Below are positions 15,899 through 23,400 of a DNA stretch of 64,000 nt, one piece after another. The stretch covers positions 1 to 64,000 of the forward strand of contig NZ_FMZZ01000008.1 of assembly GCF_900101685.1 (NCBI RefSeq). The letters run 5' to 3'. The DNA comes from Actinokineospora iranica (GTDB lineage Bacteria > Actinomycetota > Actinomycetes > Mycobacteriales > Pseudonocardiaceae). The notes under the pieces are model-generated. The model made no database searches and had not been told where the DNA came from. It saw only the letters and a program-made list of their open reading frames with translations. The position numbers and the translations under genes were made by a program. The first letter of the stretch is position 1. Each line of letters opens with the position of its first letter.

Positions 15899-18800
15899 TG
15901 GGGTGGAACAACCCGCCGGTGCGGTGGTCGGAGTTGGAGCGCGTCCTCTCCGGCCGGGCGCCTGAGATCGGCGACGGCGGCGACAGCCCCGCCTGGACCC
16001 GCCGCCGTGAGCGCTACCTGCCGCCCGCGGGGGTGAGCGCGCCGGGGGCGACCGACCACGCCGACGGCGACTCGCGGGTGCCTTACGCCGAGTTGCACTG
16101 CCACTCCAACTTCAGCTTCCTCGACGGCGCCAGCCATCCCGAGGAACTGGTGGAGGCGGCGGCGCTGCTGGGGTTGGACGCCATCGCGATCACCGACCAC
16201 GACGGCATGTACGGGGTGGTCCGGTTCGCCGAGGCGGCACGGGAGTTGGGCATTCGGACGGTGTTCGGGACCGAGTTGAGCCTGGGGCTGACGGCTCCGC
16301 AGAACGGCGTCGCGGATCCGGAGGGGGAGCACCTGCTGCTGCTCGCCGAAGGGGAGGAGGGGTACCGCAGGCTGTGCCGTGTCCTGACTTCCGCCCACCT
16401 GCTGGGCGGGGAGAAGGGCAAACCGGATTACAACCTGGCGGAGGTGGTCGAGGAGACCCGTGATCACTGCGTCGTGCTCACCGGGTGCCGCAAGGGCGCG
16501 GTCCGCCGCGCGCTCGCCGAAGGGGGGCCTGCCGCGGCCTTCGAGCAGTTGCGCCTGCTGGTCGTCGCGTACGGGCCTGACCGGGTGTTCGTCGAGTTGG
16601 TCGACCACGGCCTGCCCGAGGACTCGGCCCGCAACGACCTGATGGCCGGGATGGCCGCGGAGTTGGGCTTGCCCACGGTCGCGACCAACGCCGTCCACTA
16701 CGCGCACCCCGCGCGTGGGCGCCTGGCCGCGGCGATGGCCGCGGTGCGGGCGCGGCGCGGCCTTGACGACCTGGCCGGGTGGCTGCCGCCGTCGGCGACC
16801 GCTCACCTGCGCACCGGCAGGGAGATGGCCGCCCGGTTCGCGCGGTATCCGGGGGCGGTGCAGCGCGCCGCGGTCCTCGGGGTGCGGCTGTCCTTCGACC
16901 TGAGCTTGGTGGCCCCGGAGTTGCCGCCCTTCGACGTGCCGGAGGGGCACACGGAGATCTCCTACCTCCGGGAGTTGGCTTACCGCGGCGCGGCGGTCAA
17001 GTACGGCTCGGCCGCGGAGTCCCCTCGGGCCTTCGCGCAGATCGCCCACGAGTTGCGGGTGATCGAGGAGTTGGGGTTCCCCGGCTACTTCCTGGTGGTC
17101 TGGGACATCGTGCGGTTCTGCCGGGCCAACGGCATCCTCTGCCAGGGCCGCGGCTCCGCGGCCAACTCGGCGGTCTGCTTCGCGCTCGGCATCACCAATG
17201 TCGACGCGGTCCGGTGGGAGTTGCTGTTCGAGCGGTTCCTCGCCCCGGCCCGCGACGGCCCGCCCGACATCGACCTCGACATCGAGTCCGACCGCAGGGA
17301 GGAGGCCATCCAGTACGTCTACGACAAGCACGGCAGGCGCCACGCGGCGCAGGTGGCGAACGTGATCACCTACCGCGCCAAGTCCACCGTGCGCGACATG
17401 GCCAAGGCGCTGGGGTACTCCCCGGGCCAGCAGGACGCGTGGAGCAAGCAGATCGACCGGTGGGGTCCGCTGAGCAGCACGGTCGGCGACAACCACCTCG
17501 ACGTGCCGCCCGCCGTGCTCGAACTGGCCGGGCAACTGGAGGGTTTCCCACGCCATCTGGGCATCCACTCCGGCGGGATGGTCATCTGCGACCGCCCGGT
17601 CAGCGAGGTCTGCCCGGTCGAGCCCGCCCGTATGCCCAACCGCACGGTCTTGCAGTGGGACAAGGACGACTGCGCCGCCGTCGGCCTGGTCAAGTTCGAC
17701 CTGTTGGGCCTGGGGATGCTCTCCGCCCTGCACTACATGGTCGACCTTGTCGAAGAGCACCACGGCAGGAAGATCGACCTGGCCGAACTCGACCTTTCGG
17801 ACCAGAAGGTCTACGACATGCTCTGCCGCGCCGACTCGGTCGGCGTGTTCCAGGTGGAGAGCCGAGCCCAGATGGCCACCCTGCCCCGGCTGAAACCCCG
17901 GGAGTTCTACGACCTGGTGGTCGAGGTCGCCCTCATCCGCCCCGGCCCCATCCAGGGCGGTTCCGTCCACCCCTACATCCGCCGCAAGAACGGGATCGAG
18001 AAGGTCGCCTACGACCACCCCCGCCTGGAAAACGCCCTCCGCAAGACCCTGGGCGTGCCCCTGTTCCAGGAACAGCTCATGCAGGTCGCCGTCGACATCG
18101 CCGACTTCACCCCCGCCGAGGCCGACGAACTCCGCCGCGCCATGGGCGCCAAACGCTCCACCCGCCGCATGGAACGCCTCCGGGAACGCTTCTACCAGGG
18201 CACAGCCAACCACGGAGTGGACGAGGCGCTGGCGGGCCGCATCTACGAGAAACTCATGGCCTTCGCCAACTTCGGCTTCCCGGAAAGCCACGCGCTGAGC
18301 TTCGCCTACCTTGTTTTCGTCAGCTCCTGGTTCAAGCTGTACTACCCGGCTGCCTTCTGCGCCGCCCTGCTCCGCGCCCAGCCCATGGGCTTCTACTCCC
18401 CCCAGTCCCTGGTGGCCGACGCCCGCCGCCACGGTGTGACCGTCCTCGGCCCCGACATCAACGCCAGCCTCGCCCACCCCACCCTCGAACCCCACCCGAC
18501 CGAGCCCGCCCCGGCCGAACCCGGCCCGGAGAACCCGCAACGCCCTGAAGACCACCTTCGGGGCGTTCGGCGCGAGCCGCCGGGGGAATCGGCGGGCACT
18601 GACGACCGCGGGGAGCGCGTCGCTTCGGTGGCTGTGCGCATGGGGCTTGGCTCGGTCCGCACCATTGGCGACGAGTTGGCCAAGCGCATTGTCGAGGTTC
18701 GGGGGGACGAGCCTTTCCAGGACATGGTCGACCTGGTGCGGCGGGTTTCCCTCAACCGGGCACAGATCGAGGCGCTGGCCACCGCGGGCGCCTTCGGCTG

Positions 18801-19326
18801 CTTCGGGCTGCGGCGCCGGGCGGCCCTGTGGGCGGCGGGCGCCGTCGCGGGGGAGAGCGCCGACCGGCTGCCCGGGACGGCCGTCGGTGTCCGGGCCCCC
18901 GAGCTTCCCGGCATGGACGAGATCGAGGTCGCCGTGGCCGACGTCTGGGCCACCGGCCTGTCACCGGACAGTTTCCCCACGCAGTTCATCCGCGGCCGCC
19001 TCACTCGGCTCGGCGCGATCCCGGCCGCCGAGTTGTCCAAAGTGGACAGCGGGACCCGGGTCCTGCTCGGCGGCGCGGTGACCCACCGCCAACGGCCGCA
19101 GACCGCGGGCGGTGTCACGTTCCTCAACATCGAGGACGAGACCGGCATGGTCAACGTCGTCTGCTCACCCGGTCTCTGGGCCCGCTACCGCCGAGTCGCG
19201 CGCGGCAGCGCCGCCCTGCTGGTGCGGGGCATTGTCGAGAGCACGGAAGGTGTGGTGAGCCTCTACGCCGACCACTTGCGGCACCTGGACCTCCGCATCC
19301 CGGCCAAGTCCCGCGACTTCCGCTGA
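15898..19326 (+). CDS. dnaE2: error-prone DNA polymerase III alpha DnaE2
   Basis: A 1142-residue C-family polymerase, the translesion polymerase of the SOS mutasome. The N-terminus MGWNNPPVRWSELERVL is characteristic of DnaE2. The PHP domain starts near residue 64 (AELHCHSNFSFLDGASHPEE; ITDHDGMYG). The palm has GRGSAANSAVCFALGIT and the catalytic PDIDLDIESDRREE near residue 456. The helix-hairpin-helix and OB domains follow (VSLNRAQIEALATAGAFGCF; TFLNIEDETGMVNVV). A Pro/Glu-rich insert of about 45 residues (starting PHPTEPAPAEPGPENPQRPE) near residue 860 makes it somewhat longer than usual. It is co-transcribed with imuB. Confidence 0.97.
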   Translation: MGWNNPPVRWSELERVLSGRAPEIGDGGDSPAWTRRRERYLPPAGVSAPGATDHADGDSRVPYAELHCHSNFSFLDGASHPEELVEAAALLGLDAIAITDHDGMYGVVRFAEAARELGIRTVFGTELSLGLTAPQNGVADPEGEHLLLLAEGEEGYRRLCRVLTSAHLLGGEKGKPDYNLAEVVEETRDHCVVLTGCRKGAVRRALAEGGPAAAFEQLRLLVVAYGPDRVFVELVDHGLPEDSARNDLMAGMAAELGLPTVATNAVHYAHPARGRLAAAMAAVRARRGLDDLAGWLPPSATAHLRTGREMAARFARYPGAVQRAAVLGVRLSFDLSLVAPELPPFDVPEGHTEISYLRELAYRGAAVKYGSAAESPRAFAQIAHELRVIEELGFPGYFLVVWDIVRFCRANGILCQGRGSAANSAVCFALGITNVDAVRWELLFERFLAPARDGPPDIDLDIESDRREEAIQYVYDKHGRRHAAQVANVITYRAKSTVRDMAKALGYSPGQQDAWSKQIDRWGPLSSTVGDNHLDVPPAVLELAGQLEGFPRHLGIHSGGMVICDRPVSEVCPVEPARMPNRTVLQWDKDDCAAVGLVKFDLLGLGMLSALHYMVDLVEEHHGRKIDLAELDLSDQKVYDMLCRADSVGVFQVESRAQMATLPRLKPREFYDLVVEVALIRPGPIQGGSVHPYIRRKNGIEKVAYDHPRLENALRKTLGVPLFQEQLMQVAVDIADFTPAEADELRRAMGAKRSTRRMERLRERFYQGTANHGVDEALAGRIYEKLMAFANFGFPESHALSFAYLVFVSSWFKLYYPAAFCAALLRAQPMGFYSPQSLVADARRHGVTVLGPDINASLAHPTLEPHPTEPAPAEPGPENPQRPEDHLRGVRREPPGESAGTDDRGERVASVAVRMGLGSVRTIGDELAKRIVEVRGDEPFQDMVDLVRRVSLNRAQIEALATAGAFGCFGLRRRAALWAAGAVAGESADRLPGTAVGVRAPELPGMDEIEVAVADVWATGLSPDSFPTQFIRGRLTRLGAIPAAELSKVDSGTRVLLGGAVTHRQRPQTAGGVTFLNIEDETGMVNVVCSPGLWARYRRVARGSAALLVRGIVESTEGVVSLYADHLRHLDLRIPAKSRDFR

Positions 19327-19433
19327 CCGCGACCACAACACCCAAGCAACGACTGCGGGCGCTGTCGACCAACCCCTTGGGAATACTCACTTTTGAGCGT
19401 TTTCCGGCACCCCGTCCAGCCTACGATCGACCG

Positions 19434-19868
19434 GTGGCGGGTAAGGAGAAAGACGGGCTCGCCCTCATCGTCGTGGGCTTGGACGGCGGTCTGCCGTCGA
19501 AGAACGCGTCCGCGTGGGCGGCGGGCCTCGCCCGCCGCGAGCACGCCAAGTTGCTGCTGGTCTACGTGGAACCGCTGGCCAATCCGGCTTACTGGACCGG
19601 TGTCGGCATGGAAGGCGCCGCCGAGGCCGCCGTGGCGTACGTCGCGGAGATGCGCCGCGACGCCGCCCGCTACCTCGACCCGGTCGGCGTCGCGTGGGAC
19701 GTCGTGCATGTGCGGGGGGACGCGGCGCGCGGGCTGGAGTCGGTCGCCGAGCGGTTCGAGGCCGACTGCATCGTCGTGGGCCGGTCCGGTCGGGGCGGCG
19801 GCCGGGTCGGCTCGGTGCCCAAGTCGCTGATCGCCGACGCCTTGCGGCCGATTGTCGTGGTGCCGTGA
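19434..19868 (+). CDS. universal stress protein (UspA family), single domain
   Basis: A 144-residue Usp domain. The N-terminal strand LALIVVGLDGGLPSKNASAW is followed by AKLLLVYVEPLA. The ATP-binding signature is recognisable as VVGRSGRGGGRVGSVPKSLI (the family's G-2x-G-9x-G-S/T pattern), with the C-terminal strand PIVVVP. The GTG start at 19434 is chosen because the domain begins at once; no strong ribosome binding site is visible. It lies 107 bp after dnaE2 and 12 bp before the pentapeptide gene, with which it may form a small stress-response unit. Confidence 0.85.
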   Translation: MAGKEKDGLALIVVGLDGGLPSKNASAWAAGLARREHAKLLLVYVEPLANPAYWTGVGMEGAAEAAVAYVAEMRRDAARYLDPVGVAWDVVHVRGDAARGLESVAERFEADCIVVGRSGRGGGRVGSVPKSLIADALRPIVVVP

Positions 19869-19880
19869 CAGTCTGGGCGG

Positions 19881-20471
19881 GTGGAGACCGGCGAGGACTA
19901 CAGCGACACCGACCTGCATGGCCAGCACTGGGAGCAGCGGCACTTCACCGACTGCGACTTCACCGACGCGGACATGCGCGGCCTGGTGACCAGCGGCTGC
20001 ACCTTCACCCGGTGCGAGTTCGCCCGCGCCGACCTCGGCGAGTCGAAACACAGGTCGACGGCGTTCCGCTCCTGCTCGTTCGACCGGACCACGCTCACCG
20101 AGAGCGAGTTCATCGGGTGCAGCCTGATCGGGTCCACGTTCCTCGACTGCAGGCTGCGCCCGTGGACGGTGCGCGACAGCGACCTGACCCTGGTCGGCCT
20201 GTCCGGCGCCGCGCTGCGCAAGGCCACGCTCGCCGGACTCCGGTTTCGCGAGGCGAACCTCACCGAGGCCGACTTGCGGGAAACCGACTTGCGGGAGGCG
20301 GACCTGTCCGGCGCCCGCCTCCGCGGCACCAACCTGCTCGGCGCCGACCTGCGCGGGGCGCGGATCGACGCCGACGGCCTCGTCCAGGCCACGCTGCGTG
20401 GCGCGCGCGTCGACCTTGACACGGCCGTGGCATTCGCCGCCGCGCACGGCCTGGTGATCGACGCCGGTTAG
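19881..20471 (+). CDS. mfpA: MfpA/Qnr-type pentapeptide repeat protein
   Basis: The 196-residue protein is built almost wholly of pentapeptide repeats (A/C-D/N-L/F-x-x), for example DCDFTDADMRG, CEFARADLGE, CSFDRTTLTESEF and ANLTEADLRETDLREADL. The mid-section (ESKHRSTAFRSCSFDRTTL; CRLRPWTVRDSDLTL) and the ending VDLDTAVAFAAAHGLVI follow M. tuberculosis MfpA closely. MfpA dimers form a right-handed beta helix that mimics B-DNA, bind DNA gyrase and protect it from fluoroquinolones. The stop overlaps the stop of the leftward TNT giant by a few bases. Start GTG 19881. Confidence 0.9.
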   Translation: METGEDYSDTDLHGQHWEQRHFTDCDFTDADMRGLVTSGCTFTRCEFARADLGESKHRSTAFRSCSFDRTTLTESEFIGCSLIGSTFLDCRLRPWTVRDSDLTLVGLSGAALRKATLAGLRFREANLTEADLRETDLREADLSGARLRGTNLLGADLRGARIDADGLVQATLRGARVDLDTAVAFAAAHGLVIDAG

Positions 20472-23400
20472 GGCCGGGTGGGCGCTTCCCGGTCGTTGAC
20501 CTCCACGAGGACGCCCGCGTCCAGCAACTCCACGATCGAGCGGGCCAACAGGTACGCGGTGCCGCCGCCGGGCTGCTCGAACCACGGAATCGCGACCCCG
20601 GTCAGCGCCTCGGTCGGCTTGACCACCCGGTACGCGCGGTAGGGCCGATTCACCCAGTCCGGGACCAACGAGCGTCGCTCGAACGGGGTGCCCGCGGCGT
20701 AGGTGAGGTTGCCGCCGGGCTCGCCGTAGCGGTCGATCTCGGTGCCTGGGGCCAGTTCCAGCAGTCGCTTGCCGCGGAACAGGGTCAGCGGCGGCTCACC
20801 AGGCCGTGGCTGGATCGGCCAGTCCTGGGGCCTGCGCGGGGTCAGCGACGGCTCCGGCCCGCGGGCCTCGGCGCGTGGCGTTGGCCGAGGCTCGGGCCTG
20901 CGTGGGACGAAGTCGTCCTCGTCGTCGTCCTCGTCGTCGAACACCGCGGCGGGCGCGGCGGCGGCAGGCGCAGGCTCCGGTGCGGCGCCCCGACCGCCGA
21001 ACGCGAACGGCTTCGCCTCGGCCGGGGTGAACAGGTCCTCTTTCTCGGGCCGGGACGGCTGGAACAGGTCTTCGCCGGGTGTGGGCCGCACCTGCCTGCG
21101 CGCCCGGTAGTCGTACTCGTCATCGTCGTCGTCTTCGAGATCGGCAGGCGACGCCTGCACGGTCGCGGGCCCCGGGTCGACCGGGGCGCCGCGCGCCCCC
21201 GAGTCCAACAGGACCTTCCCGACCAGGAACGCCGCGGCGTCGGCCACGTCCGCGAACACCGTCGGCGCCACGAAGCCCTGGTCGAACCAGCCGACCCGCC
21301 AGCCCTCGCCGGTCTGCTCCATGGTCCACGCCGCCGCCCCCGGCGTCCCGATCCGGTACCGGGACTCGCCGATTCCCAATTCGGTCAACCGGGTCCGCGC
21401 CCGCTCGACGGTCGCCGCGGGCGACCCCTGCTCGGGCAACGCGGCAGGCGGCACTTCGGCGGACCAGCTTCCGGCAGGCTGCCGGTTGGCGCGACTGTCC
21501 TTTTCGGATACGTGATTGTCTTTTGTGGACCGCGAATCCTGGGCCTTGGCGTCGCCCATCGGGACGCCTGCCGCTGTCGGGACCTCGGACCCGTTGCGCC
21601 GCACGGGAACCGTGTCGCGTTCGGACTCGCCCTGCCGCCACCCCGGCCGCGCGCTCGCCTCGGCCTGCTCGGCGACGTGCTGCTGGTGCGCCAACTCGGC
21701 CTGATCGTTGGACTGGGCCTCGTCCGCGGCCGCGCCTTCGGTGAGCCGGGCTTCATCGGTCGGCCGCTGCTCAGGGGAGACGCCAGCGGTCTCGGTGAGG
21801 CCTGCCTCGTCGGCTGCCTGCGTGCCGTGCGGCTCGCTCGCCGGTTGCGCTTGCCCGGTTTGGTCGGTGAAGCCGGGGTCCGAGGACGCGTCCGCGTCGG
21901 GGATGCCCACCTGGTTGTCGACGTGACGGTCCTGCGTGCGGGGCGACTCCTGGGCCTCGTCGCCGAACCCCGTGTCGGCGAACCGCTGACCATCGGTGGA
22001 CTGCGTGCCTTGGTCCGCGACCTGATCGGCGGCCGGGTGGCTCGCGACCGGGGCGTCGGCGTGGTCGGCGGGCTGTGGCTCGTCCGCCGGGTCGGCGTAC
22101 CGCGTGTCGACTGCCGCGTGGGCCTGCCCGGACTCGTCGGTGGCCTGGGCGTCGACCTGGCCCGCGGACTCCTGGGCGTCTACGAGGTCGGCCTGGCCGA
22201 ACCGCGACTCTTCCGCCGAGTCGGCCTGGTCGGCGAAGTGCGCGTGATCCCCTTGCTGGGAACGGGATTCCTCGCCTGACTCGGGATCGACGTAGTCCGC
22301 TGCACTGGCGTGGTGAGACTGTTCGCCTGTCCCGGTGGCCGAGTGGGGCTGGTCGGCGAACTCGGGCAGGGACTGGTCTTGGGGCTGTCGGTCACCGGCG
22401 AACAGGGGGTCCGCTGTGAACTGCTCGTCTGCTGAGTGCGGCTGGTCGGTGAACCGGGACCTGGGCTGCTCGGTGGATTCGAGGTCGGCGGTGTCGTGCT
22501 CGGTGAACCGGGTGGCTGTCGAGTCGGTGAACTGAGCGCCCGTTGGGTGGGGCTGTTCAGCGTGTCGGGTGCCGGACTGAGGGGCTTCCGCCTGGGCGGC
22601 GAACTGGTCGTCGGTGGTGAATCGCGCGTCGGCTTGGTCGGCGGCGTGGGACCCGCCTGGGTTGGTGAGACCGGCCTCGGTGTGCGGGGCGAACTGGGAT
22701 TCGCCTGCCTGCGGATGAGGGGTGAAGCGCGGATCGCCGGTGAGAGGTCGGTCGGCGAACTGTGGTTCGTCGGTGGAGTGGGGTTGGGTGGCCGACCGGG
22801 ATTCGTCCTCGGAGTGGGGCTGGTCGGCGAACCTCGGTTCGTCGGTGAGGTAGGGCTGGTCGGTCTGCTGTGGTTCGTGAGTGGGGTGTGGTTGGTTGGC
22901 GAACCTTGGTTCGTCGGTGGGGTGGGGCTGGGTGGTGAGCCCCGGTTCGTCACTGGGGTGGGGTTGGTCGGCGAACTGCGGCTCACCGTCTGCGTGGGAC
23001 TGGGGGGTGAACCGCGGTTCGTCGGCCGGATGGGATTGAGGGACGGCCTGGGATTCGTCGGCAGGGGACGGCTGGGTGAACCCGGCCGCCGCCTGGTCGG
23101 CGAACTGGGAGTCGGACTCCTCCGTGGACTGGGCATCCACCACGGCGCGGGACCGGGCGGCGAAAGCCGATCCGGCCTGGGCTGTGTGCGACCCGCCCGC
23201 GAACGGGGACTGGTCAGCGACGTGGGAGCCGTAAGCCTGCTCCGCGTGGCGGGCGTCGTCGGCGGCTTCTGGCCCGCGCTCGTAGGCGTGGTCGGCCGGG
23301 TCGGCGAAGTGCTGTTGGGGGTCGGTCGACTGGGGAGCGCCCGCGGCGAGGTCGGCCTGCGGCGGCTGGGGGGCGAACCGGTCCGCCTGGGCGGTCGCGA

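Noticed and set aside
15544-18555. Leftward open frame of 1003 codons opposite imuB/dnaE2
   Set aside because: It mirrors the codon pattern of the real rightward genes, encodes a His/Gly/Val/Leu/Arg-rich string with no domain, and the forward strand has ImuB and DnaE2 motifs throughout.
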